Counted from the stretch's first letter, positions 16,456 to 26,420 are shown. The stretch: DNA of 64,000 nucleotides from an uncultured Pelagibacteraceae bacterium (GCA_902581585.1 CACHPB010000002.1:1-64000); one strand, 5' to 3'. Numbers and translations are program-made. The notes: generated by a model not told the origin, from the sequence alone.

Positions 16456-16544
16456 TTATTTCCTCTCTTTTAATTAATTAAAGTGTTATTCTAAAACAAA
16501 AATTACTAGTTTGTAAACTGTGAATAATGATGCTTTTACTTGAC

Positions 16545-18662
16545 TTATAAACCTAGAGCTTCTCTCTGTTTTTTAGTCCAAGCAAGTGAAATTCTGTCTA
16601 TAATTATTGCTAATAATACAATTCCTATACCTGCTGCCAACCCTCTACCGGTATCAGATCTTGCTAATCCATTAAATACTTCCAAACCTAATCCTTTTCC
16701 ACCAATTAAAGGTGTAACAATCTGCATTGCGAAAGCCATAATTACTGTTTGATTAAATCCAATAACTAAACTTGGAATAGCTAATGGAAATTTAATTTTA
16801 TTTAGAGTTTGTAATAAAGTACCACCAAATGAACGTGAAACCTCTGAGTAAGTCCCAGATACTTGAGTTAAACCTAAAGATGTTAATCGAATGATGGGTG
16901 GTATAGAGTATATAACTGTTGCAAGTACTGCAGATACTATTCCTCCTCCAAAAAACATTAAAACAGGAATTAAATAACAGAAGTAAGGTAAAGTCTGCAT
17001 GGCATCCAAAACCACGTTTTGAACATTTCTAAATCTCTCATTATAAGAGGCAATTATTCCAAGAGGAACTCCAATTATAAAGCATAAAGCTACAGACACT
17101 AAAACAGATGATAGTGTTATCATTGATTGTGGCCATATCCCACAAGCACCAATGAAAAGTAATAATATTGCTGTAATAATTGCAAATCTAATACCGACAG
17201 TAAAATATCCAATTGCTGCAAATACCCCTAATGTATACCACCATGGCACATGAGTTAAGAATATATCAAGTGGTCTTAAGAGTTTAAGATATACAAATCC
17301 CCTAAGAGCTTTTGTAAATGCAATAAAACTAGGATTAACAGTTAAAGATTCTACACTACTAGAAATCGGCTGCCTAATTGACAATCTCCACTCTTCAGGA
17401 AATGATCCTATACTTACCATATAAGAGTCAACGAATGAAATAGTCAGAACAAGTAAAAAAGAAGGTATTATATAATATCTTCTAGAAATTATTTCACCAA
17501 TATCTCTTGCTGTTTCTTTATTTGCTAAAGAAACACAAAATTCAAATACATACGCAATAAATTTTGTTAAATTTGTACAAACAAAATTAATTAAACCAGC
17601 TAAAAATTCTAAAGGCTTTTCTATAATTCTTACTATTGCAAATTTTTCCCAAGATTGTGGGAGTAAATAAAATTTTTGAACATTCGATGGAAGTATTTGT
17701 TTTGTTTTGCTAAATGACATACTAAATCTATCAAACATTATTGCCATGAAAAGAATACAAAGTCCTCCTTCCATTGCCCACCCAACATCAAGTCTTCTAA
17801 TTGCTTGCCATACTTGACCACCAATTCCTTCAGCTCCAATGAAACATGCCAAAACTACAAGTGCTAAAGCCATCATTATCACCTGATTAATTCCCATCAT
17901 TATACTTGGTAGCGAGAGTGGAATTTTAATTTTAAATAGTAGTTGTAACTTACTTGATCCAAATGAGGTAGCAGACTCAATTGTTTCTGCTGAAACTTGT
18001 CTTATACCAGTATTTGTTAATCTTATTATTGGAGGCATTGAGTAAATCATAGTGGCTAATATTGCTGGCGCTCCTCCAATTCCAAAAAAGAAAAGAGCTG
18101 GAAAAAGATAAACAAACGCAGGCATTACTTGCATTGTATCTAAAATAGGCTTCATAAAATTTTCAAACCTGTCACTTTGTGAACAAAGCACACCTAGAGT
18201 CACTCCAACTACGACACATAGTAAAACCGATAAACCCATCAATGCTACCGTTTGCAGAGATGGTTCCCACATTCCTGTTGCACCCCAAAAATAAATGACA
18301 AATAAAGAGTACAATCCTAATCTTAAACCACCTGCAATTAAGCAAGGCAAAAATATTAATGCTGCAATTAATAGCCAAGGTGAGTCGATAAGGAAATCTT
18401 CAACAAAGTAATATACATTTTTAATATAACTGGCTATTATTTTGGTAATCCATCTATAATTTTTCTTTAAATAATCTTCACCTTCATTAACCCATGCTGT
18501 AAATGTAAATTGATCAGTGACGACCTTTGGCATTTTTGAAGGACCATCGCTTTGAAAAGATAACCACAGTGCAACTAAAAATGTTATTAAGATTACAGAA
18601 TATGTAATAATATTTTTTGATGAATTTGGCTTTCCTTGGATACTTGCTACTTCAGAAGACAT
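16545..18662 (-). CDS. proW: Betaine-type ABC transporter permease, two fused BPD domains
   Basis: At 705 residues it is about twice the length of a single ProW permease. Two BPD_transp_1 modules are visible: the first about residues 120-330 with ESATSFGSSKLQLLFKIKIPLSLPSIM, and the second about 490-690 with EVSRSFGGTLLQTLNKIKFPLAIPSLV. Each is the EAA-type loop that contacts an ATPase. Extra transmembrane helices precede each module. Because both permease halves are in one chain, one gene supplies the whole membrane channel. Its partners are the ProX-like protein downstream and the ATPases at 12480 and 18742. Confidence 0.9.
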   Translation of the reverse strand: MSSEVASIQGKPNSSKNIITYSVILITFLVALWLSFQSDGPSKMPKVVTDQFTFTAWVNEGEDYLKKNYRWITKIIASYIKNVYYFVEDFLIDSPWLLIAALIFLPCLIAGGLRLGLYSLFVIYFWGATGMWEPSLQTVALMGLSVLLCVVVGVTLGVLCSQSDRFENFMKPILDTMQVMPAFVYLFPALFFFGIGGAPAILATMIYSMPPIIRLTNTGIRQVSAETIESATSFGSSKLQLLFKIKIPLSLPSIMMGINQVIMMALALVVLACFIGAEGIGGQVWQAIRRLDVGWAMEGGLCILFMAIMFDRFSMSFSKTKQILPSNVQKFYLLPQSWEKFAIVRIIEKPLEFLAGLINFVCTNLTKFIAYVFEFCVSLANKETARDIGEIISRRYYIIPSFLLVLTISFVDSYMVSIGSFPEEWRLSIRQPISSSVESLTVNPSFIAFTKALRGFVYLKLLRPLDIFLTHVPWWYTLGVFAAIGYFTVGIRFAIITAILLLFIGACGIWPQSMITLSSVLVSVALCFIIGVPLGIIASYNERFRNVQNVVLDAMQTLPYFCYLIPVLMFFGGGIVSAVLATVIYSIPPIIRLTSLGLTQVSGTYSEVSRSFGGTLLQTLNKIKFPLAIPSLVIGFNQTVIMAFAMQIVTPLIGGKGLGLEVFNGLARSDTGRGLAAGIGIVLLAIIIDRISLAWTKKQREALGL

Positions 18663-18741
18663 ATTATCTAAAATTTAAAATAAATAATTTTACTTTTAAA
18701 GAAAAATATTGTCTATTTTTGTGTTATTAAAATAATAAAAT

Positions 18742-19788
18742 ATGAATAATCAACCAAAAATAACGTGTTCAAATGTTTGGAAATTATTTGGTTCTGACGA
18801 ACAAAGAATAATTAAAGATTTAGATAAAAGTTTATCAATAAAAGAAGTTCAAGAAAAAACCGGACATGTGGTTGCAGTAAAAGATGTTAGCTTTTCAATA
18901 GAGAAAGGTGAGACATTTGTTGTAATGGGATTATCAGGAAGTGGAAAATCAACCTTAGTTAGATGTATTTCAAGACTAATCGAACCAACTGCCGGAACTG
19001 TAAAAATGGATGATGTTGACGTAACAAAAATGAGTGGCAGAGAACTATTAGATTTAAGAAGAAATAAAATGAGCATGGTTTTTCAACATTTTGGTTTATT
19101 TCCACATAGAACAGTTGTGGAAAATATTGGATACGGTTTAGAGATTAGAGGAAATAAAAAAAATGATAGAATAGAAAAATCAATGGAAGTTTTAAAAATG
19201 GTTGGTTTAGAAGGTTGGCACAACAATTACCCAAGAGAGTTATCAGGAGGAATGCAGCAAAGAGTAGGTTTAGCTCGTGCATTAGCTGTAGATCCAGAAA
19301 TTTTAATTTTTGATGAACCTTTTTCAGCTTTAGATCCATTAATTAGAAGAGAAATGCAGGATGAGCTATTAAAGATTCAAGAAAAATTACAAAAGACAAT
19401 GGTGTTTATTACTCATGATTTCTTAGAGGCAATTAAAATGGGTGATCATATAGCAATTATGAAAGATGGAGAAGTTTCTCAAGTGGGAACGCCAGAGGAA
19501 ATTGTTGCTAACCCCAAGGATCAATATGTAAAAGATTTTTGCGAAGACGTACCAAAATACAAAGTCCTTAGTGCAAGCAAAGTAATGAGAGAAGAATGTT
19601 GTGATGACACAAAAAAAATGTTTGAAAGCGGATCAAATAATATCCCTCACAATTCAAAAATAGAAACTTTAATTGATAAGCTTGTAGATACAGATCAGAA
19701 ATTTCCAGTGGTTAATAGTGAGACAGGTGAGCTTATTGGTGAAATTGATAGAGCAATAGTTATGAAATCAATGAAATCTGCTAGTTAA
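18742..19788 (+). CDS. proV: Second glycine betaine/choline-type ABC ATPase
   Basis: The 348-residue protein carries Walker A (GLSGSGKST), the Q-loop (MSMVFQHFGLFPH), the signature (LSGGMQQRVGLARAL), Walker B (ILIFDEPFSALD) and the H-loop (FITHD). A C-terminal CBS-like segment of about 80 residues ends in an EIDRAIVM motif. It is divergent from the fused permease, with 79 AT-rich bases between the starts. It is a clear paralogue of the ATPase at 12480-13505. The 3' end overlaps the convergent DMT permease gene by 8 bp. Confidence 0.9.
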   Translation: MNNQPKITCSNVWKLFGSDEQRIIKDLDKSLSIKEVQEKTGHVVAVKDVSFSIEKGETFVVMGLSGSGKSTLVRCISRLIEPTAGTVKMDDVDVTKMSGRELLDLRRNKMSMVFQHFGLFPHRTVVENIGYGLEIRGNKKNDRIEKSMEVLKMVGLEGWHNNYPRELSGGMQQRVGLARALAVDPEILIFDEPFSALDPLIRREMQDELLKIQEKLQKTMVFITHDFLEAIKMGDHIAIMKDGEVSQVGTPEEIVANPKDQYVKDFCEDVPKYKVLSASKVMREECCDDTKKMFESGSNNIPHNSKIETLIDKLVDTDQKFPVVNSETGELIGEIDRAIVMKSMKSAS

Positions 19789-20713
19789 TTTCTCTACTCA
19801 CTTTAGTTTTTTTTTGTTTTACTTTATCTCTCCAAATTATAATCATTCCAGCAAACACAATTACAAAAACTCCTGGAAATAATTGTCCCCAAGGAGCCTC
19901 ATTAAAAAATAACCAACCTAAAACAAATGATGAAGGAATACCAAAATATTCAAACGAAGCCATCTTACTTGCAGAGATTAATCTATAAGAATAGATAAAA
20001 AGTATTGCTGCAGTACCTCCAAGAATACCAGTCAATGTCATAAGAAAAAAATCTTGGGTACTTTTTATTTCTACATGTCCGGTAGTTAATAAAAACAGTA
20101 CAACACCACCAATTACATTAAATATTAAAGTGTATAATTGAATTTTTGCTGTTGAGTGACCATCCGGTATAAATTTTAAAATTATCACACTTAATGCCCA
20201 AGCAATAGCAGTTAGAATTGGAAATATTGAGTAAAAACTAAATATATCACTTCCTGGCTGAACAATTAAAACAACGCCAAAAAAACCTATAAAAATTGCA
20301 GACCATCTATAAATACCAACTTTATCCTTTAAAAAAATTATTGATAAAATTACAATGAAAAATGGCGAAGAAAATGTAAGAACCATAGCGGTAGCAAATT
20401 CTAAATTAATAACTGAAATAAATATAAATATATTCATTGATAAGAAAGCCAACCCCCTAAAAAAGCTTAAGACAATGAATTTGTTGTTTAGGTTCCTAAA
20501 AACTGAAATGTACTCTTTAGTAAATAAAATAAGTATAAATAAAGGGATTACCCCCGCAATATTTCTGAATACTGCTAACTGAATTACAGTATATTCATTA
20601 CCCAAAAACTTTATTACAACCATATACATATCCACACATAGTATTGCTAAGAGCATGGTAAATATCGCTAAATATGTTTTTTTTAAATCTGTTTTTTCTG
20701 AAGAAATATTCAT
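19781..20713 (-). CDS. DMT superfamily (EamA) permease
   Basis: The 310-residue protein has about ten hydrophobic helices in two EamA repeats. Markers include FRNIAGVIPLFIL in repeat one, VGIYRWSAIFIGFFGVVLIVQPG at the inter-repeat boundary, and a C-terminal basic tail (RDKVKQKKTK). It closely resembles the DMT permease at 1636-2586, which shares an RRWSAIVVGFIGVLIVLNP-like segment, so the two look like paralogues. The start is divergent from the iron alcohol dehydrogenase with 36 bp between. The transported compound is unknown. Confidence 0.85.
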   Translation of the reverse strand: MNISSEKTDLKKTYLAIFTMLLAILCVDMYMVVIKFLGNEYTVIQLAVFRNIAGVIPLFILILFTKEYISVFRNLNNKFIVLSFFRGLAFLSMNIFIFISVINLEFATAMVLTFSSPFFIVILSIIFLKDKVGIYRWSAIFIGFFGVVLIVQPGSDIFSFYSIFPILTAIAWALSVIILKFIPDGHSTAKIQLYTLIFNVIGGVVLFLLTTGHVEIKSTQDFFLMTLTGILGGTAAILFIYSYRLISASKMASFEYFGIPSSFVLGWLFFNEAPWGQLFPGVFVIVFAGMIIIWRDKVKQKKTKVSREIN

Positions 20714-20749
20714 TTATAATTTTTTAAAATTGTATACTTTATAAAAGAA

Positions 20750-21940
20750 ATGCAAAGTTTTAAACTTAACGAAACTGATATTCTATCCAATCAAGATTGG
20801 ACGTTTCCGACTAATATTGCATACGGTCCAGGTAGATTGAAAGAAATAGGTGGTATCTGTAATAATTTAGATATTAAAAACCCTTTAATTGTTACAGATA
20901 AAGGCAGCACAAAATTACCATTTATAATTAATTTACAAAATTATTTAAAAAGTTCTGATGTAAAATCCGATTTATTTTTTGATATATCTCCAAACCCAAG
21001 AGAAGATGAGGTTTCAAATGGTGTTAGTAAATTTAAAGATGGAAACCATGATGCTATAATTGCAATTGGTGGAGGCAGTGCCATGGATGGAGGAAAATTA
21101 ATTTGCCTCACAGCAAACAATGACGTTCCATTAAGAGATTTTGAGTTTGAATTAACTCCGCCTAAAATTAGTAAGGATAACCCATTCCCAAAAATTATAA
21201 CTATACCAACAACTGCTGGAACTGGAGCTGAAACAGAAATTTCAGCTATGGTTACTTATTTAAAAGAAGGCATGAAATTTTGTATGTGGCATCCAGATGT
21301 TAGACCTTCCTTAGCATTGTTAGATCCAGAACTAACTATTGGATTGCCAGCAAATTTAACGGCATGGACTGGTGCAGATGCTTTAATCCATGGTATAGAG
21401 GGTTATTGTGTTCCTGGTTTCAATCCAATGTGTGATGGTGCTGCTTTAGAGGGTTTATCTTTGATATCAAAATCTTTAATCACAGCTGTAGAAGATCCTA
21501 GCAATATAGTTGCAAGAGGTGGAATGCATGTTGGATCTTGTTTAGCGGGAATTTCTTTTTTAAAAGGTTTAGGATTAGTACATGCTATTGCTCATATGGT
21601 TGGAGCCGAATACAATACTCATCACGGACTAACGAATGCAATAATATTACCTGTAGTTTTAAAATATAATTTACCAGGTATGGAAGAAAAAGTTAAAAGA
21701 ATGTCAGAGGCTATGCAATTTAAAGATCATTCTGTAGATGCATTTATATCAAACATTGAAAACATTCTTGATAGAATTAAAATTCCAAAAAGTTTGAGCG
21801 AAATTGGAGTCCCCGAGGATTGTGTTGATAGAATTGCTGAAAAATCAATGAAAGATCAAGCCTATGGACAAAATCCTAGAAAAGCAACTTTAGAAGAAAT
21901 AAAGGAAATTACTCTAGCATCCATTAAAAAAGCTAGGTAA
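20750..21940 (+). CDS. Iron-containing (group III) alcohol dehydrogenase
   Basis: The 396-residue protein shows the NAD-binding GGGSAMDGGK loop (about residues 106-115), the TTAGTGAETE block, and the metal ligands D210, H214, H278 and H292 (DALIHG, LVHAIAH, NTHHG). Such enzymes oxidise or reduce small alcohols, including propanediol, methanol-like and 4-hydroxybutyrate-type substrates. It begins a plus-strand run with an amidase (12 bp downstream), an EamA permease and a homocysteine methyltransferase. A TATACT -10-like hexamer at 20733-20738 lies 11 bp before the start, so the leader would be very short. Confidence 0.88.
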   Translation: MQSFKLNETDILSNQDWTFPTNIAYGPGRLKEIGGICNNLDIKNPLIVTDKGSTKLPFIINLQNYLKSSDVKSDLFFDISPNPREDEVSNGVSKFKDGNHDAIIAIGGGSAMDGGKLICLTANNDVPLRDFEFELTPPKISKDNPFPKIITIPTTAGTGAETEISAMVTYLKEGMKFCMWHPDVRPSLALLDPELTIGLPANLTAWTGADALIHGIEGYCVPGFNPMCDGAALEGLSLISKSLITAVEDPSNIVARGGMHVGSCLAGISFLKGLGLVHAIAHMVGAEYNTHHGLTNAIILPVVLKYNLPGMEEKVKRMSEAMQFKDHSVDAFISNIENILDRIKIPKSLSEIGVPEDCVDRIAEKSMKDQAYGQNPRKATLEEIKEITLASIKKAR

Positions 21941-21952
21941 TAGTAAATTCCC

Positions 21953-23371
21953 ATGCTTGAATATAAATCAGTTAAAGAAATTATTTCTTTAATTAAGAAA
22001 AAGGATGTTTCAGTAAAAGAAATAGTTGGCTTATATTTTGAAAGAATAAAAAAATTTAATCCATCTTTGAATGCTATTGTTTCAATTAAGGATGAAGAGG
22101 AAATAATTAAAGAAGCTGAGATTAAGGACAAAAATTTTGAACAGAATAAGCCGTTATTTGGCTTACCTCTTGCCTCTAAAGATTTGCTAGATGTAGTTGG
22201 TTTTCCAACCACTTATGGTTTTCCTGGATATAAAGATTATTTTCCAAAAAAAAATTCTATAATTGTTGATCGTCAGATAGATGCTGGTGGATTAATAATT
22301 GGAAAGACAAATACTGCTGAATTAGGAGTGGGCGCTCATACAGCTAATAGATTATTTGGAATAACACCAAACATATATGGAAATAGTCAATCATCAGGTG
22401 GATCGAGTGGTGGAGCTGGTGTTGCAGTTGCAGCAAATTTACTGCCATTTGCTGATGGTACAGATATGATGGGTTCTTGTAGAACACCTGCTGCTTACGC
22501 AAATGTTTATGGTTTTAGACCAACACCAGGATTACTTCCCGATTATCGAACAAATGAAAAAAAGAAAAATCTTCCAGTTATTTCAACACCAGGATGTCTA
22601 GCCAGAACACCTGAAGATATGTCTATTTTTTTAGATGTCATAGTTGGAGAACATAAAGAAGATCCAATTTCTTTCAGTTTAGATAATTCTTTTAGTGAGG
22701 TTAATTTAAGTGACCAGGAATTTTCAAAAATAAAAATTGGATGGTTATCTGATATGAATGGTAATTATCAATATGATCCTGAGATAATTGAAATATGCAA
22801 CAAACAACTTAACAATCTTGAAAAGTATAAAGTTATAATTGAAAACTTAAAACCAAAAATAGATGCTCATAAATTATGGAATTGCTGGGGAACGTTGAGA
22901 GCAAAAAGTATTTATGAGGATATTATTACAATGAATATAAAAGATGTTAATGAAATGACTCCTCAAGCGATATGGGAATACAATAAAGGTATCAAACTTA
23001 CAGATGAAGATGTAAAATCTGCTCTTAACTCAAGAATTGAATTATCAAATGATGTAAATTGTTTGTTTGGTGATTTTGATTTTTTAGCTTTACCATCTCA
23101 ACAATCATTTCCTTTTGATAAAAATTTAAGACATCCAGAAAAAATAAATGAAAAATTAATGGACACTTATCATAGATGGATTGAAATACATATATTTGCT
23201 AGTCTTTTTTACTTGCCATCAATTTCTTTACCTATTGGTTTTAATAAAGATGGATTTCCAATAGGTATTCAAATTATAGCAAAAGAAAAAGAAGATTTAA
23301 AAGTGATATCTTTTGCAAAAAGATATGAAGAAATTTTTAATTTTTCTAAAATTAAACCAAAATTAAACTAA
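21953..23371 (+). CDS. Amidase signature family amidohydrolase
   Basis: The 472-residue protein has the amidase signature triad: K76 (LASKDLLD), the bridging S151 in GGSSGG, and the nucleophile S175 (GTDMMGSCRTPA). The 24-residue spacing from bridge to nucleophile is normal. The usual GTDTGGSIR is altered to GTDMMGSCR, which may change substrate choice. Such enzymes hydrolyse amides, carbamoyl compounds or allophanate-like ureides. The stop overlaps the next start by one base (TAATG). It is not GatA-like in context, because no gatB or gatC is nearby. The substrate is unknown. Confidence 0.85.
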   Translation: MLEYKSVKEIISLIKKKDVSVKEIVGLYFERIKKFNPSLNAIVSIKDEEEIIKEAEIKDKNFEQNKPLFGLPLASKDLLDVVGFPTTYGFPGYKDYFPKKNSIIVDRQIDAGGLIIGKTNTAELGVGAHTANRLFGITPNIYGNSQSSGGSSGGAGVAVAANLLPFADGTDMMGSCRTPAAYANVYGFRPTPGLLPDYRTNEKKKNLPVISTPGCLARTPEDMSIFLDVIVGEHKEDPISFSLDNSFSEVNLSDQEFSKIKIGWLSDMNGNYQYDPEIIEICNKQLNNLEKYKVIIENLKPKIDAHKLWNCWGTLRAKSIYEDIITMNIKDVNEMTPQAIWEYNKGIKLTDEDVKSALNSRIELSNDVNCLFGDFDFLALPSQQSFPFDKNLRHPEKINEKLMDTYHRWIEIHIFASLFYLPSISLPIGFNKDGFPIGIQIIAKEKEDLKVISFAKRYEEIFNFSKIKPKLN

Positions 23372-24264
23372 TGGTCAGACACAAACATCATTTTAAAATA
23401 GCTTTTGCGTTAGCAATAGCTGCTGGGTCATGGGGAGTTTATTGGCTACCTCAAAGAATTTTAGAAGATGGGGGACTCACTGGAGGTTGGGGAACAATTT
23501 CTCAAATGATGATCGGAATTTTATTACTTACACCCATCTCTTTGTGGAGAAAGTATAAAGGTCGTACATCTGGTTTAGAAATTCCTTTTGTTGGTTTTTT
23601 AACGGGCAGTGGTTTTATATGTTACGCATTAAGTTTCTTGCTTACAGATGTTGTGCGAGCATTAATCATGTTTTACATGATACCTGTCTGGACGACTATT
23701 TTTGAAATATATTTTTTAAAAAAAAGACCAGGTTTAGAAAGAGTTTTAACTTTAAGCTTAGCACTAGGGGGTTTGTGGGTAGTTTTTAGTCAATCTAACA
23801 TTATACCGTTACCACAAAATGCAGGAGATTGGTTGGCATTGGTTGGTGGTGTGCTATTTGGGGCTGGGTTGGTACGTTTAGAAATTTCCAAAACAGATGG
23901 TGTCTTTCCAGTAATTTTTTCTTTCTTTGTTTATGGGACAATATTTAATATTTTTGCTGGCTTTATTTTAAAAGATTACTTAGGACCTATGCCGCCGATT
24001 GAAGCTTTTACATCAATGTTTACTTTTTTAGTTCTTATTTCAGTATTTTATTTTATTCCTACTGGAGTAGTTATAATGTGGTCTCCATCTGTTTTAGGTG
24101 CAGGCCTTTGTGCAATATTATATTTAAGCGAAATAGTAGTTGGAGTTATATCAGCTGGCATTCTGACTGACGAAACATTTGGTTGGAGAGAAGTTGTTGG
24201 AAGTACAATGATTGTTGTAGGAGGAGTATTAGCTGTTGTTCTAGCACCAAAAGAAGAAAAGTAG
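23371..24264 (+). CDS. EamA/DMT-type permease
   Basis: The 297-residue protein has about ten hydrophobic segments and the paired-repeat plan of the DMT superfamily. Its sequence (AAGSWGVYWLPQRIL, FYMIPVWTTIFEIYFLKKRPG, YLSEIVVGVISAGILTDE) is clearly distinct from the other three DMT proteins here. It is translationally coupled to the amidase (1-bp overlap) and is followed with no gap by a homocysteine S-methyltransferase gene. It may import or export the amidase substrate or product, but specificity is unknown. Confidence 0.8.
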   Translation: MVRHKHHFKIAFALAIAAGSWGVYWLPQRILEDGGLTGGWGTISQMMIGILLLTPISLWRKYKGRTSGLEIPFVGFLTGSGFICYALSFLLTDVVRALIMFYMIPVWTTIFEIYFLKKRPGLERVLTLSLALGGLWVVFSQSNIIPLPQNAGDWLALVGGVLFGAGLVRLEISKTDGVFPVIFSFFVYGTIFNIFAGFILKDYLGPMPPIEAFTSMFTFLVLISVFYFIPTGVVIMWSPSVLGAGLCAILYLSEIVVGVISAGILTDETFGWREVVGSTMIVVGGVLAVVLAPKEEK

Positions 24265-25254
24265 ATGCTGTTTAAAGAAAAGTTTAAATCAAATTCAAAA
24301 ATATTCTTAGATGGTGGAAATGGTTCTGAGATTGCAAACTTAGGAGGTGAGATGACGCCAGCTTTTTCTGCATTAGCAACAATCACAGCACCAGAAATTG
24401 TAAGACAAGTTCATGAAAATTTTATGGATGCAGGCTGTGATCTTATTACAGCAAATACCTTTAGCACTACAAGACACAATATGAATAGCATTAATAGAGG
24501 TAATGAAACAAAGGAGTTTATTGTTAGATCTGTCGAAATAGCCAAAAAGGCAATTAAGAATAAGGGAAAAGAAAATATAGTTGGAATAGCAGGGAGTATG
24601 TCGAATTTTTTCTCATTGAAGGAAAATGAATTTGTTCCAAACCCAAAATACATACCTTCATTTAGAGAGGAAGAGAGAAATTATAAAGAGGCTGCTAAAA
24701 TCTTAAAAGAAGAGGGAGTCGATCTTTTAATTCTAGAAATGATATTAGATATAGATCACTCAAAAATCTTACTTAACTCTGCATTAGAAACTGGTTTACC
24801 TGTTTGGGTTGGACTTAGTTGCTGTATAAGCAAGTTTGATAATAACGTTATTGGAAGAAATTTTAGAGCTGAAAAAGAAAAATCACTTATTTATGATGAA
24901 AGTATATACAAAGAGCAACCAAAATTTATTCCTGATGATAAGATTGTTCTTTTAGATGATATTATGAAATCTCTAACAAATATCGGCGGAGATGTTTATG
25001 GTATTATGCATACTTGGCTTGTTGATGCCTTTGATGGATTGAAGGTGATTAAAAATAATTGGCAGGGTCCAATTATGTTTTATCCAGAGATACATAAGTT
25101 TGATACAAAAACACATAAGGCAACAGTGACATACGCAGAGGATGAATTTGCTGATGAATGTGGAAAATTAATTGATGACCAAATTCAAATTATTGGAGGG
25201 TGTTGTGGTGTCACAGATAATCATCTCAAAAAATTAATTTCAAGGTATTCTTAA
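24265..25254 (+). CDS. Homocysteine S-methyltransferase family protein
   Basis: The 329-residue TIM-barrel protein has the zinc-thiolate motif near its end (IIGGCCG) and a further Cys in GLSCCIS about one third earlier. The N-terminal DGGNGSEIA matches the family start. MmuM/BHMT-like enzymes transfer a methyl group from S-methylmethionine, betaine or a sulfonium donor to homocysteine. The ATG directly abuts the permease stop. A second member of the family lies at 26888-27802. The methyl donor is unknown; betaine or DMSP-related donors would suit this window but are inference. Confidence 0.82.
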   Translation: MLFKEKFKSNSKIFLDGGNGSEIANLGGEMTPAFSALATITAPEIVRQVHENFMDAGCDLITANTFSTTRHNMNSINRGNETKEFIVRSVEIAKKAIKNKGKENIVGIAGSMSNFFSLKENEFVPNPKYIPSFREEERNYKEAAKILKEEGVDLLILEMILDIDHSKILLNSALETGLPVWVGLSCCISKFDNNVIGRNFRAEKEKSLIYDESIYKEQPKFIPDDKIVLLDDIMKSLTNIGGDVYGIMHTWLVDAFDGLKVIKNNWQGPIMFYPEIHKFDTKTHKATVTYAEDEFADECGKLIDDQIQIIGGCCGVTDNHLKKLISRYS

Positions 25255-25262
25255 TTTTAATA

Positions 25263-26420
25263 TTAATTTTTAACTAAGTTTATCAACATATTAATCATAT
25301 CAACTTTATAACTCTCTTTTGTTGCAGATTTTGTTTCTAATACTGAGAAAAATGCTGCGACTTTGCCGGTTTTAAAATTTGTTGCCAAAAACTGACCTCC
25401 ATATCCAGAGTGTCCAATCATGTTACCTGATACCATTGTTGAATTTGAGTAATACAAATATTTATTTTTTGATAATTCCATGTATTTAGGTCCTAAATTT
25501 TTAATAGTTTTGTCTAAAAAAGAAGGTGATCCAACTTTTCTATTTCCGACCCCCATACCTTTTCTTGCAAAAAGTAAACCCATTCTTAAAAAATCTCTTG
25601 TAATTAAACAACCACCACCAGACATCCATGGCATCCCATATCTATCAGAGGCAATATATAAACCTTCTTCAAAGCCAGCAGCTTCAACTGCCGATAAAAC
25701 CCAATCTCTTAAAGTTCTTCCACTTACCTTTTCTACAATTAATCCAACTACATCAGTATTTGCAGATTTGTAAAATGCATATTCAGATCTATTTATTAAA
25801 CTTTTGTTTTTAATTTTTTTAATTGTATTTAAATATTCTTCTTGGCTTAAATGATTTTTTAAATTTTTTGGTAGCCTCCAACCTCCAACAGGCTCATGTA
25901 AAAAGGAGGAAGAATATGCCTTAGTATAATCTTCGGTATAGGAATTTATAATATTCATATTCAAAACATCTTGTACTTTTGCATCAGAATAACCGCTTCC
26001 AATTTTAGGCAAATAATGTGAAACTTTTTTATTCAAATTTATTGAATTATCTTTCACAAGTTCACCTACAAATAAGTTAACAAACATTTTAGTTATTGAC
26101 ATAATTGTCTGTGGTTGATTTTTTTTGAAATCTTTAGCGTATTTTTCAAATAATATATTTTGACCTCTGCCAACGATTATTGAACAAAAAGATTTATTTT
26201 TGATCATTTTTTTTACCAATGGTATTTTACCAATTTTATTATTGGGTTTTGACTTTAGTTTTAATACTAGATCAGATCTTAGATAAAGACTGTACCTATT
26301 TATTTTATGTAAATTTCTGTAACCAAATCTTCTAGTTTTTGGAAGATTCCATTTAGCCTTATTATCTCTAATTGTTTTTAATTCAGGATTTTTAACAGAG
26401 GCTAATTTTTTTATTTTCAA
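25263..26420 (-). CDS. Serine hydrolase, beta-lactamase class C/6-aminohexanoate-dimer hydrolase-like
   Basis: The 385-residue protein carries the SxxK motif S108-I-T-K111, a YKSANTD (Y-x-x-x-N) segment matching the YxN-type catalytic Tyr region of NylB-like hydrolases, and an HSGYGGQ motif near the C-terminus in place of KTG. No signal peptide is visible; the N-terminal 80 residues are basic. Family members hydrolyse amide or ester bonds of diverse compounds, so it need not act on beta-lactams. The start overlaps the stop of msrA by 4 bp. It is the last gene of the minus-strand run that starts at 31480. Confidence 0.8.
   Translation of the reverse strand: MKIKKLASVKNPELKTIRDNKAKWNLPKTRRFGYRNLHKINRYSLYLRSDLVLKLKSKPNNKIGKIPLVKKMIKNKSFCSIIVGRGQNILFEKYAKDFKKNQPQTIMSITKMFVNLFVGELVKDNSINLNKKVSHYLPKIGSGYSDAKVQDVLNMNIINSYTEDYTKAYSSSFLHEPVGGWRLPKNLKNHLSQEEYLNTIKKIKNKSLINRSEYAFYKSANTDVVGLIVEKVSGRTLRDWVLSAVEAAGFEEGLYIASDRYGMPWMSGGGCLITRDFLRMGLLFARKGMGVGNRKVGSPSFLDKTIKNLGPKYMELSKNKYLYYSNSTMVSGNMIGHSGYGGQFLATNFKTGKVAAFFSVLETKSATKESYKVDMINMLINLVKN

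Noticed and set aside
21953-23371. GatA subunit of Glu-tRNA(Gln) amidotransferase
   Set aside because: The protein is an amidase-signature enzyme, but the GTDTGGSIR motif is altered, there is no gatB or gatC next to it, and its operon is catabolic.
25263-26420. An antibiotic-resistance beta-lactamase
   Set aside because: The SxxK motif is present, but no signal peptide is visible, and the YxN and KTG regions fit amide hydrolases such as NylB. The operon context is catabolic.
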